DNA of 64,000 nucleotides from contig JBOZIK010000001.1 in NCBI GenBank assembly GCA_051453625.1, forward strand, positions 287,055,746-287,119,745. Reading direction: 5' to 3'. Within the stretch, counting starts at the first letter, position 1. Each line of letters starts with the position of its first letter. Positions 1 to 10,449 of the stretch are shown piece by piece. The translations under genes were made by a program, and so were the position numbers. The notes beneath the pieces are model-generated. The model searched no databases, was not told where the DNA came from, and saw only the letters and a list, made by a program, of their open reading frames with translations. The stretch comes from Welwitschia mirabilis. Lineage: Eukaryota; Gnetophyta; Gnetopsida; Welwitschiales.

Positions 1-108
1 AATGGACTTTTCAAAGCTTAGTCTCAACCTTTGAGTGAACGTTTCAAGCCTTAGTCTTAACTTTTAAATGGACTTTTCAAGGATTAGTCTTAACCTTTCA
101 CAAAGTAA
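1..108. repeat. Short tandem repeat, about 33-35 bp unit, three copies
   Basis: Three consecutive degenerate units, each built on the theme ACTTTTCAAGG-TTAGTCTTAACCTTT, begin at about 1, 36 and 69. The array probably continues left of the window. Part of it recurs after the gap at 1196. No coding potential was seen. Confidence 0.7.
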
Positions 109-1095
109 AGTAGTAAAGTAATGATGCCAACTGTGCATGGATATCACTCATTTTTAACACAATAAATTTGATGGAGCTCTTCTCTTATAGATGTAAAATA
201 GATGGAGCACAGGATCTGACCTTGAATGTAGAAATGATACAAATGGTAGATCTTCTTTAGAAAGAAGTAGAGATGTCAAGATAAAATAGTGAATGCCATA
301 AGATTATAGTTCTTATTGATATAATTGAAAATAGTTCTAAAAGATTATATATTCATCTATCTCTTGGCTATTTATATTGAAAGGCTTTTAGGGTTTATTA
401 CATTTGAAATGTGCTTCCAATTGTTATAAATAGATAGAAAATGGCTACCTACTGGCTACATAACAGATATATAATGACTAGAAAATTTTACTTTCGTTCT
501 GTCCGATCGACCTCTCAAAAGTCCGGTTGAACCCATCTAGTGCCGTGACTTACACAGGTCACCGAGTGAGAATTTTGGTCATCCTAATTTCTTATAGCTC
601 CATGTCCAGTCGACTCTGTTTAGGTTTATTCAACCCCAGTCTAGTCTCTTATAATATAATCTAGTCACTTGCAACATAATCCAGTTGCCTGCTTGTTCTG
701 ATAAAATTCTTTCTAGTTTCCAGCATCAGATTCAGTCGATCCCTTTAGGCGTACTGTCAACCCTATAACAATCAGCTTAAGACTATCAGCTACATAATGC
801 TCAAGTCTAGTTAACCCCATCATAGGTTTGGTTGACCCCTTGATAATCAGTTTAGGAGTATTGTTCTTTGGTTCATAGATCTGGTTGACCCCATTAAAGG
901 TCTGGTTGATCCCTTGTCATTCAGTCTAGGGATACTATTTATTAGGCCCTCAAATCTGGTCGACCCCATAAGGATCTAGTCGACCCCTTACCATTCAGCT
1001 CAAAGACACTGATTCTTGAGGTTATAAGTTCGATCGATCCTATCATAACTCTGGTTGACCCCTCTAGATGTAATTCATTTAGTCTGTCTGCTTCA
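53..1095. repeat. First copy of a 1.04-kb block repeated across a 100-N gap
   Basis: This block is closely similar along its whole length to 1196-2257, with scattered single-base differences and one insertion of about 20 bp near 1458 in the second copy. Its base composition is visibly richer in G+C than the rest of the window. The two copies face each other across a gap of exactly 100 N, so they may be two unmerged haplotypes rather than a genomic tandem duplication. I recognise no protein similarity in it. Confidence 0.8.
685..1095. repeat. 74-75 bp minisatellite, first copy
   Basis: The anchor GTYGACCCCTTG or a decayed form recurs at 756, 831, 905, 979 and about 1054, a spacing of 74-75 bp. 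Each unit has a second half-anchor, TCTGGTYGACCCCAT, about 47-50 bp downstream. TTGACC, TCAACC and TCGATC variants of the GTCGACC core are what CpG decay would give. The array is cut by the gap at 1096. Confidence 0.8.
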
Positions 1096-1195
1096 NNNNN
1101 NNNNNNNNNNNNNNNNNNNNNNNNNNNNNNNNNNNNNNNNNNNNNNNNNNNNNNNNNNNNNNNNNNNNNNNNNNNNNNNNNNNNNNNNNNNNNNN
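1096..1195. other. Assembly gap of exactly 100 N
   Basis: A 100-N run is the usual placeholder for a gap of unknown size. The sequence to its right (from 1196) repeats the sequence from 53, so the true gap may be an overlap. Confidence 0.95.
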
Positions 1196-2257
1196 AGTCT
1201 TAACTTTTAAATGAACTTTTCAAGAATTAGTCTCAATGTTTCACAAAGCAAAGTAGTAATGTAATGATGCCAACTATGCATGGATATCACTTATTCTTAA
1301 CACAATAAATTTAATGGAGCTCTTCTCTTGTAGATGTAAAATAGATGGAGCACAGGATCTAACCTTGAATGTAGAGATGATACAAATGGTAGATCTTCTT
1401 TAGACAGAAGTAGAGATGCCAAGATAAAATAGTGAACGCCATAAGATTATAGTTCTTAATCCTTTAGATCTAATAGATTGATATAATTGAAAATAGTTTT
1501 AAAAGATTATATATTCATCTATCTCTTGGCTATTTATATTGAAAAGCTTTTAGGGTTTATTACATTTGAAATGTTCTTCCAATGATTATAAATAGCTAGA
1601 AAATGACTACCCTATGGCTACATAACAGATATATAATGACTATAAAATTTTACTTTCGTTCTGTCCGTTTGACCTCTCAAAAGTCCGGTTGACCCCATCT
1701 AGTGTCGTGACTTACACAGGTCACCGAGTGAAAATTTTGGTCATCCTAATTTCTTATAGCTCCATGTCTGGTCGACTCTGTCTAGGTCCATTCAAACCTA
1801 GTCTAGTCGCTTATAATATAATCTAGTCACTCACAACATAATCCAGTTGCCTGCTTATCCTGATAAAATTATTTCTAGTTTCTAGCATCAGGTTCAGTCG
1901 ATCCCTTTAGGCGTCCTGTCAACCCTATAATAATTAGCTTAAGACTATCAGCTACATAATGCTCAGGTCTAGTTAACCCCATCATAGGTTTGGTTGACCC
2001 CTTGATAATCAGTTCAGGAGTATTATTCTTTGGTTCATAGATCTAGTTAACTCCATTAAAGATCTGATTGATCCCTTGTCATTCAGTCTAAGGATACTAT
2101 TTATTAGGCCCTCAAATCTGGTCGACCCCATAAGGATCTAGTCAACCCCTTGCCATTTAGCTCAAAGACACTGGTTCTCGAGGTTATAGGTCCAATCGAT
2201 CCTATCATAACTCTAGTTGACCCCTCTAGATGTAATTCATTTACTCTGTCTGCTTCA
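1196..2257. repeat. Second copy of the 1.04-kb block
   Basis: Repeats 53-1095 in the same order and orientation, then continues into unique sequence from 2258. Together with the 100-N gap this suggests overlapping contigs or alternative alleles placed in tandem. Confidence 0.8.
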
Positions 2258-2295
2258 GGTGCAGTCGACCCCTTGAAAGTTCGCTCGACCCCTCA
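1840..2295. repeat. 74-75 bp minisatellite, second copy and array end
   Basis: Anchors lie at 1918, 1993, 2067, 2141 and 2216, then shorter spacings to 2264 and 2283 where the array stops. This copy shows the true right edge of the minisatellite, which the first copy loses in the gap. Confidence 0.8.
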
Positions 2296-2950
2296 ATAGG
2301 GTAAAAAAATAATAGGTTTCTAGTGCTCATAATTCAATGGTTTTAGCTTCATCTTTCAACCTATAAGTAATTAATATCTTTTGCATAAGATACATAAAAA
2401 TTGCTATACAGAAAACATTAGTTTGACATCAATTGATAAAATATAATCTAACAATAGGTACCATTGAGATCATTAGCATATGTATTCTTCTCATGAAAAT
2501 GTATCTTAAACTCTCTTTCTTTTTATATCTTTGTCTCTCCTCCTCTCTCTTCTCATATTATATGAAGATCTTCAGCCATATCTTCAAAGTGTAAAATATC
2601 ACATTTCAAGTAACCATGCTTTAGATATAACTAAAATCATAATCACATCAAAGTCTATATAGAATATTAGGTATGGAAGTGTAAAATAATAGTTAAAATA
2701 TNNNNNNNNNNNNNNNNNNNCTAAATCAAATTTCAATCAAATAAGACATGGGAGGTACCTAAATGATTGAAGCTTTTTAAGGTGAACTACTTGAATTATG
2801 TACTTATCATAATTCTAGATTTTAGTTGAAAACAAGTCCTAGAACTTAACATGATTAAACTTTAATATTTTAAATGACATAAGTTTTAGATTTTTTTAAA
2901 AATATTTTTATTTTATTTTTTAAAAATATTCTATAATTATAGGATTAAGA
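2296..2950. other. A+T-rich sequence with no recognised gene
   Basis: Composition drops sharply to A+T-rich after the minisatellite. It includes a TC-rich stretch near 2510-2560 and a 19-N gap at 2702-2720. No conserved protein segment was seen on either strand. It could be the 3' non-coding part of the minus-strand gypsy remnant to the right. Confidence 0.5.
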
Positions 2951-2959
2951 TCATAACCT

Positions 2960-3200
2960 AAGGGTATAGATCTAAAGAATTCTTTGAGTGCTAGGCCATT
3001 AACTTTAAAAGAATAACTACCCTTTAGGTTTGGAATCTTGACAATGTAATGAGAAAATACTTCTAGGATTTAAAAAGTTTTAATCCATCTAGGCATAAGT
3101 TCATCAAACTTTTCATAACATTTTCAATTATATAATAAGGCTAGGTTATCAAGTTTAAAAGGTTTTATATAGATAATCTTATTTTTGGGTTGTACATTAT
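2960..3200 (-). pseudogene. Ty3/gypsy integrase C-terminal fragment
   Basis: Read on the minus strand, the translation contains KPFKLDNLALLYN, then SHYIVKIPNLKG and FKVNGLALKEFF, with stops between. This matches the C-terminal part of plant gypsy integrases: a segment of the FxxGDLVLLY type, a GPF-type motif region, and FKVNGxRLKxF. The GPF residues themselves are decayed (RWIKTF). It lies directly downstream (minus sense) of the protease remnant at 3290-3640, so RT, RNase H and most of integrase are missing between them. Non-functional. Confidence 0.7.
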
Positions 3201-3284
3201 AGGTATCTAATAGGTTTTAACCTAAGTTATAAATGGATGTTAGATCATGGATATATATTAGCTCTACATCCTTAAAGTTGTCTA

Positions 3285-3645
3285 TAACATTCTTTTTCAT
3301 TGCATTAAAGACATATATGTTTTTCTTCATGTTTTTAAATGAAATATTTAGTATCCCATTTCTATAGTTGATAAGGGTATTAAAGGTGATTAAGAAAGAT
3401 ATTCCTAAGATAAGGACATATCCCTTGGATTTTCTTTTATTTCTAGAACCACAAAGTACATTGGCTAGTAAAATTTGTTAACTTATATTCTGATGTTTTC
3501 TATTATTCTAATGGATGTCTTAGATGATAGTAAATAAGTTGTAATATCAATGTTATTTTGTTTCACCCTTTTAACTTAAGTTTAGTAAATAAGATCATAA
3601 GTTAATAGCAGATTTAAAGTCTAATAAAGCTTTATCTATCTTTTC
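3285..3645 (-). pseudogene. Ty3/gypsy (Athila-like) aspartic protease remnant
   Basis: Minus-strand reading gives ALLDFKSAINL, the decayed form of the protease active-site segment ALLDLGASINL; the catalytic aspartate is kept but Gly-Ala is replaced by Lys-Ser. Further on are ILGISFLITFNTLINYRN (family ILGRPFLAT) and FKNMKKNIYVFNAMKK, the protease-to-RT linker. Several in-frame stops and frame changes make it a pseudogene. The same linker appears in the better preserved copy at 15446-15724, so the two are members of one family. Confidence 0.72.
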
Positions 3646-4029
3646 TTTCTAATGATACATGAAACTACTGGGGAACTAAGATCTCTAAAATTAGATGACA
3701 CTGTATTTTAAATTATAGAACTTACCTATTAGGCTAATAAAGCTTTCGTTTTTACTTTCATTTTTATCTTTGTTATGCACATACCTTTAAATAATTTGAC
3801 ATAATATGGAATTTTTTTATGGCATTTAGAAGTAGGTTGTTGATCTTAACTTTCTTAAAAATTTTTAGGTATTTTTATCAAGTTGTTTCTTCTTTGATGA
3901 TACAAAAAATTTAGAAAATGAGACTTCTTGTAGATTTTCTTATTTAAATTTTTCCATACTATTCTCTTTTTATTTCTCAATTTCAGGTGTGGTTTGTAGG
4001 GAGGGTAAAAAAAGAAGAATCACCTTTAG

Positions 4030-4100
4030 ATGGTTAAATGTTTTTGTTAATATGGGTACCACTTCTAAGTGAGATAGAGTTGAATCTCTTAACCTCAATT
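4030..4100 (-). pseudogene. gag C-terminal fragment of the minus-strand gypsy
   Basis: Minus-strand reading gives RFNSISLRSGTHINKN. The NAISLRSGK-type motif marks the distal gag of Athila-like gypsy polyproteins, just upstream of the protease. It sits in the right place and orientation relative to the protease at 3285-3645. The plus-strand open frame over it (4038-4235) is its shadow. Confidence 0.6.
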
Positions 4101-6953
4101 AGTTGTTTAACTCTATTCACATACTCTGGGCTAGAAATAAGTTATGTTGATTGGAAGTTTATCCTTCTCTATTTCATTAATAATATTAAGGAGGTAGGCG
4201 GTAGTTTGAGAGAGTTTTTTCATTTTTCATCTTAAATATGAGGGACTACTAGAGATGTATTAATTAATTTTGAATTGATTATTATTTATATCCATTTAAG
4301 CTTTAAGGTTAATGGGGTTATTATGGTTATGAAGTAGATTCTTTTTTTATAGGGTTTTTTGAAAAGAAATCCAAATCATTTCTTTAACTTAGATTGTAAG
4401 AGCGTCCTAGGAAAATGATGGTTNNNNNNNNNNNNNNNNNNNNNNNNNNNNNNNNNNNNNNNNNNNNNNNNTCATCTAGATATTCATTACCTCTTTAGAG
4501 ATGAGGATAGAGGAATGCTTACTAGTTTCATTTTGTTCAAAAGTGCATATTACACATATATCTTTTTTAGTTTTAAATGTAGGATGTGATGTGCCAAGCA
4601 TTTTTAATATTTTGATGATTTGATATAAATTATTAAGAAAATTATTCCCTCATCTAATATATACATCCCATGAGCTAAAGCTTTGGGTTCTTCTTTAGCT
4701 ACTTCATTATTTCTAATAAGTCTATTCTAATGCTGAGAGCATTTTGATATGTTTTCCAAAGTTTTCTATTCTTTGTTGAAATCCTTATATGTGAAACCCC
4801 CATCACTCATCATTTTAATAAGTTGCTTATCATGTGTGTTTAGTTTCTTATATTAGAAACTCAAGAATCTCCATTTCTTAAATCCATGTTATGGGATTTT
4901 TTTTAATAAGAGTTTAAAATACTAAAATGCCTTATGNNNNNNNNNNNNNNNNNNNNNNNNNNNNNNNNNNNNNNNNNNNNNNNNNNNNNNNNNNNNNNNN
5001 NNNNNNNNNNNNNNNNNNNNNNNNNNNNNNNNNNNNTTTGTTGAGATCCTTATATGTGAAACCCCCATCACTCATCATTTTAATTAGTTGCTTATCATGT
5101 GTGTTTAGTTTCTTATATTAGAAACTCAAGAATATCCATTTCTTAAATCCATGTTCTGGGATTTTTTTTTTTTAATAAGGGTTTAAAATACTAAAATGCC
5201 TTATGAAAGGGTTCTTTATCTTATTCTTAGAGATCCATAGCCCTCCTCTTAAGTTCATTAGCTTTTTGGCTTGAGAAGTATTTCTTAGAAATTCATATGA
5301 AAAATTTCTTAATTATCTTATAAAGAAAAGTTTCAATTCATACAATTAAGATTTTACTTTTTCTTTTAGAGAAGACATAAAAAGTTTCATCCTCATCAAT
5401 TTACCTTGGTTTCTTACAACTAAGATTAAGGATTTAGATTCCTTAAAATGTTTAAATGGATTTTTATAAGTTAAGCCATGAAATTTAATTAATTAACTAA
5501 TGATTGTTGGTTTTACATTAATTTGATTTATATGATGATATAGAACTACATAAGAGATCATGCCTAGGTGTTTTGCTAAGTGATTCTTAATAAAAATAAT
5601 TTTTATTTTTTATTTAGCATGGATAATTTGGTTAAAAATGTTAAAATAATTTTTGATGAAAATTTTACTAGCTTCAAATAAGCGCTCTAAGTGTTATTTA
5701 TCAAATCTAAAGTTAAAGTTATTTAGAAATGGTTAGTACTTAAATTGTTTGTTATCTACCTTATAAAGTCAATTGGTGGGGGATCTAATTAAATGATTCA
5801 TAGAATATCAAGATAATAATACCTTATGACCAACTATTAATGCAAAATGATATATTTCACCAAAATAAGAAATTTTTAATTTCAACAATGATGAAAAATA
5901 ATAAAAGTATGGTAGTTGTAGTGAAATGTTAATGGTATCACTCCATTTTCAAATTTTACATTACATAAAAGAAATAATAAATAGTAGAAAAAAGTTTACA
6001 AGTTAATGCAAGTAGTTTATCAAAGACAAATTCTAATTATACAATTTTCATTCACATAATTTTAAGGTCCAATCAATTTCACAACACATAGAGAGATTTT
6101 ATGAATTTTATAAATAATAGTAAATCTACCCTTTCTATAATTACAAAAGTAAGAATAAGATAACTAAAATGTAGATAAAAAGATTATTCTAGGTATGGAT
6201 ATGAAATGAATGTTCATAAATTCATGCTCTTGTACTCTTGTTGTACTTAGTTCTTATAAGACATCTAACAATTTTTTTTAATTGTGATATAAAATTAAAA
6301 TAATCAAAGAAAAATAACAAAAATTTTTACAAGGAAAAATAATTCTTAGTAATCTAAAGAGCATTGATTATCATCCTTAAGAATGATGCTAAAAACTCGC
6401 TATGCCTTAATTTCTATAATAGTTTGTAATCTCTGGAAAATGTATCCTAGTGGTCAAAGTGTATGTAGTAGTTCTAACATATGAATCTAGGCCTCTTATT
6501 TTACTATAGATGAGTCTAATTATCATTTTATTACGGAGATTACAAAGGTCTTTTAAAGATTTTTAAGAAATCTTGATTGTTTTATATGTTGATGTTAAGT
6601 ATAAGGAGGGATAGAGAAATAATTAACCAATGAATTGATATACCCTCTTAGGAATCTAAAATAATTATTCATAAGGTAATATATCATGGAAAACTTATCT
6701 AAGTAATAAAGTTTCCACTAAGTACAAATTAGTTTTCTTAACAGGTAATAAATTATTCTCATGTAGATTTGAATGCAAAAAAGACATCAGAAACGAATAT
6801 TATTTCATTTATAAAATGTAGAAAAATACTAGAATGGTACAAAAGATATTATCTACTAATACATTAATCATCTAAACTCTATAAAGCATTGAAGGTTTAG
6901 TTATATAAGTATAAAAGAACATTTGGGAAATACTATTTTAGAACTAGTAATCT
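4101..6953. other. A+T-rich sequence, probably upstream part of the minus-strand gypsy
   Basis: No conserved domain was recognised with confidence. By position this should hold the rest of gag, leader and 5' LTR of the minus-strand element, but I could not align any part to LTR families A or B. It contains gaps at 4424-4471 and 4937-5036 and a repeated block around the latter. Confidence 0.35.
4772..5205. repeat. 165-bp block repeated on both sides of a 100-N gap
   Basis: 4772-4936 and 5037-5205 are nearly identical. They differ by a few substitutions and a longer poly-T in the second. The gap 4937-5036 is exactly 100 N. Best explained as two contig ends that overlap but were not merged. Confidence 0.85.
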
Positions 6954-7669
6954 NNNNNNNNNNNNNNNNNNNNNNNNNNNNNNNNNNNNNNNNNNNNNNN
7001 NNNNNNNNNNNNNNNNNNNNNNNNNNNNNNNNNNNNNNNNNNNNNNNNNNNNNNNNNNNNNNNNNNNNNNNNNNNNNNNNNNNNNNNNNNNNNNNNNNNN
7101 NNNNNNNNNNNNNNNNNNNNNNNNNNNNNNNNNNNNNNNNNNNNNNNNNNNNNNNNNNNNNNNNNNNNNNNNNNNNNNNNNNNNNNNNNNNNNNNNNNNN
7201 NNNNNNNNNNNNNNNNNNNNNNNNNNNNNNNNNNNNNNNNNNNNNNNNNNNNNNNNNNNNNNNNNNNNNNNNNNNNNNNNNNNNNNNNNNNNNNNNNNNN
7301 NNNNNNNNNNNNNNNNNNNNNNNNNNNNNNNNNNNNNNNNNNNNNNNNNNNNNNNNNNNNNNNNNNNNNNNNNNNNNNNNNNNNNNNNNNNNNNNNNNNN
7401 NNNNNNNNNNNNNNNNNNNNNNNNNNNNNNNNNNNNNNNNNNNNNNNNNNNNNNNNNNNNNNNNNNNNNNNNNNNNNNNNNNNNNNNNNNNNNNNNNNNN
7501 NNNNNNNNNNNNNNNNNNNNNNNNNNNNNNNNNNNNNNNNNNNNNNNNNNNNNNNNNNNNNNNNNNNNNNNNNNNNNNNNNNNNNNNNNNNNNNNNNNNN
7601 NNNNNNNNNNNNNNNNNNNNNNNNNNNNNNNNNNNNNNNNNNNNNNNNNNNNNNNNNNNNNNNNNNNNN
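6954..7669. other. Assembly gap, 716 N
   Basis: Sized gap. The open frames that span it exist only because N does not encode stops, and are not genes. Confidence 0.95.
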
Positions 7670-8855
7670 ATTCAATTTCATGTTAAGATATGACCTTATT
7701 ATGGCCATTAAAATTTTAAAAATGATAGAGTCCTATAGATAGATTATGAATAATTCTTTAATTAAGATGAACTTCAAGATATGTTATTAATAAAAATTTA
7801 ATGAAGGAGAACTTCAAGTTCTAAAATCAATCATGAATGAAATTTGGATGAAAAATGAATGATAATTGAATGATGATTAGTTCTTGAAGTAGGTTGATCT
7901 TTTGTAACTCTCCTTTAAGTTAAAGATATTTATTAGTATACCTGTATTATCTAATGGATGGACGATGATAGATCTCTTTACACAAGGCTTATGTATGTAG
8001 TCCTTTAATGATCATAAACTAGTTTTGCATTAGGTTATAAGATGGATTTGTCACTTTAGCATTTGTTTGGGCTATATTTAGATGCAAAATCCACTTAGCT
8101 TGATAATGCCAGTAGTACCATAGTTTAAATGCTAAAACTTGTATCCCTAGCTATATTAGATTTTATGAATTCTAGGTAGATTGGGTTTTCTTAGAGACAA
8201 AATAATGAAAATTATATTTCTTAATAACAATTTTGTTACTTAACAGGTAAAGAGGATTAGCAATAAATTACTTACTAACATAATATGTAAATCTTTAAAA
8301 AATACATTTATATGCTAAAATTAAGGGTCTAAAATTAAAAATATAAGTATAAATACAACATCAATGTACTTAATTCTTTTAAGATTAATTTAACTTAATA
8401 TCTAGTCTAAAATTCAAACATTTATGCCTTCTAATGCAGACCTCTTCAATTATCTAGAGATGGAAAGAAACATGAAGATTTTGAAATAGTAATAACATCC
8501 TCAAATAAATCATGATAACTATGGTTGAAGGTAAAGAAATAAGCATTATTCCTATTCTTTACTAGATTTTATTTTCTCTAAGATACCACAAATCTCTAAG
8601 TAAAAAATATTTATTCATAAGTTGAGGAACCTTTAAAGATTAATAAGTTAATCTTTTTGATTTTTTAAGTCCTTCTTTATAATTTAAAAAGAATTTTATT
8701 AAAAAAGAAAAGAAANNNNNNNNNNNNNNNAAGATTATCTACATGTAATAAAGACTTAATTTTTTAAAAATAAAAAATTAATTCCACCCTTGTACAAGAG
8801 TAAAGCATGAATGCTAATGAATATAATTTAAATTATAACATTTCATTTCACATTT
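7670..8855. other. A+T-rich sequence with no recognised gene
   Basis: Nothing with protein similarity was seen on either strand. A 15-N gap lies at 8716-8730. It could be old LTR or gypsy leader sequence, but this is inference only. Confidence 0.4.
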
Positions 8856-9000
8856 TAGACATTCCATCATTATTATTATTAGTATTTTGAGGGTAAGCCA
8901 GGTAGGTAGGTATGTGCCATGCATCTATCTATAGGACCTTATGTTTAGTATGTTCAAAACTTAACCATTATGGTAATTAATCTTGGACTAGACATTCCAT
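8856..9000 (-). mobile_element. tRNA-derived SINE, 5'-part partly deleted, with target-site duplication
   Basis: The perfect 12-bp direct repeat TAGACATTCCAT lies at 8856-8867 and 8989-9000. Between them, on the minus strand, is a box-A-like TACCATAATGG followed by TTAAG, then a deleted middle (the box B region is missing), then TGGCACATACCTACC and a tail of TAA triplets. The same ends occur in the fuller copy at 9944-10156. SINEs are non-coding and are moved by LINE enzymes; the LINE at 42-49 kb is a possible kind of partner but its tail was not matched. Confidence rests on the duplication plus the shared ends. Confidence 0.7.
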
Positions 9001-9943
9001 TATTTTATTGCTTATGTAGTTAGGATTTTCTCTACTAGAAACAAATACCTATGTTTTGTGCTTTGTTCATGTGATAATATGTTTGTAACTAATTCTATGA
9101 TTTAATAAAAAGGATTTTATCACACTTACTTTTACATATTATTCATCTATAATGGCATCTAATAGTATTTTTAATTAATTTCCTAATTGTTGAAATATGA
9201 CATAGTGTTTCATACACTTCAAAGTAAAATTCTTTCATAAAACATTAATATTATGTTATTTTATTCTTTTTTTTTTTTTACTTTTTTTTAACTCTTCCTT
9301 GTAAATAAGTTAAGACCAATTGATTTAATAAGTTAATGAGTCACTCGTAGGCTATGAGTTAAACTTTATATTTGTTAGTAAATGATGAGTTTCAAGTTAT
9401 GCTATTAGGATTTTCTTTAATGAATTCTCTAAGCCAGTCATGAATGGACTTTGTTCATGTTACGTTTTTACATATGTGTAAGAATATCTTCAAAAAAATG
9501 CATAGATTACTTTTTCATGTGAATTATATACATATATATATAAAATTAAAACAAGATTTGCTTACTTCAAGTATTGAAACTTTCATTGTAAATTTTTTTC
9601 TTCCTTCATAAACATGCAATTTCATCATCTATAATGAGCATTAGATTTCAAGTCTAAAATGATCTCACTAAACTCCATTTCATATTTTATTTAACTTTTT
9701 GATTTACATATTATCTTTCAAATATTTAAAAGGGATATTATCAAAAATAAATTAGAAAATATCTATTATGAAAGAAATCATAACTCCTTTTGAATAAGGA
9801 ATGGTTTGATATTGGATTCTTATAAACCTCTTAAACTAAAGAAAAATGAAATATTAGTATTAGTGGTAGAATCTACATCCATAATATTACTTATGACTAC
9901 TTATATGACTCATGAAGCTATTATCATGTTAAAGACATTCTTA
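9001..9943. other. A+T-rich spacer between two SINEs
   Basis: Contains poly-T at about 9268-9292 and a TA-rich microsatellite near 9530. No coding similarity was seen. Confidence 0.5.
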
Positions 9944-10156
9944 AAATGCATGTCCTATAGTTTTTCCTTTTTTTTTTTTTAAGGGTAATGGTTGGTAGAT
10001 AGGTATGTGCCACACAAAAAGCTAGTGGCACTTGGGCCTATGAAATTTTTTAAATCATATGCCCTTGTCAATGTGAAGGTTTTAACTCTAGACCTTGAGT
10101 TTATTATGTTCAAGACTTAATTATTGTGATAATCGATCTTAAATACATGTCCTATA
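9944..10156 (-). mobile_element. tRNA-derived SINE with target-site duplication and A tail
   Basis: A 16-bp direct repeat, AAATGCATGTCCTATA at 9944-9959 and AAATACATGTCCTATA at 10141-10156 (one mismatch), encloses about 181 bp. On the minus strand the insert begins with a tRNA-like head: a decayed box A (TATCACAATAA, consensus TRGCNNAGYGG) and, about 44 bp on, a decayed box B (AGTTAAAACC, consensus GGTTCGANNCC). That spacing is the tRNA spacing. The body carries an inverted repeat GTGCCAC/GTGGCAC and ends in ACCCTT followed by a run of A. These are the marks of a retroposed SINE. The internal promoter boxes are too decayed to expect transcription. Confidence 0.78.
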
Positions 10157-10449
10157 TTAATACAAGAAAATACATGAGTATTTCCATCAATGAATTACTT
10201 TAAAATTAGTGCAATGTAGATAGCAAATAGTGTTTTAAGTTCAAATGAATTTCTAAAGAACATTGAAAACATGAATAGATCAAGCATCTTTCAAAAATGA
10301 AATTGATAAAGAATATATTTGGAATTCTAAAGATTCACTTTTCTATTAGCATTAAAATGATAGAGCTTGCTTCAAATTATAGTCAAGTTCATGTTGAATG
10401 GATAAACCTTACTAGAAAAAACTTAAAATAATTAAGGTAAATAATCCTT
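10157..10449. other. A+T-rich sequence before LTR-A copy 1
   Basis: No feature was recognised. The left edge of the LTR is not sharp because the ends are decayed. Confidence 0.4.

Noticed and set aside
6923-7708. Long frames on both strands over the 716-N gap
   Set aside because: Open only because N has no stops.
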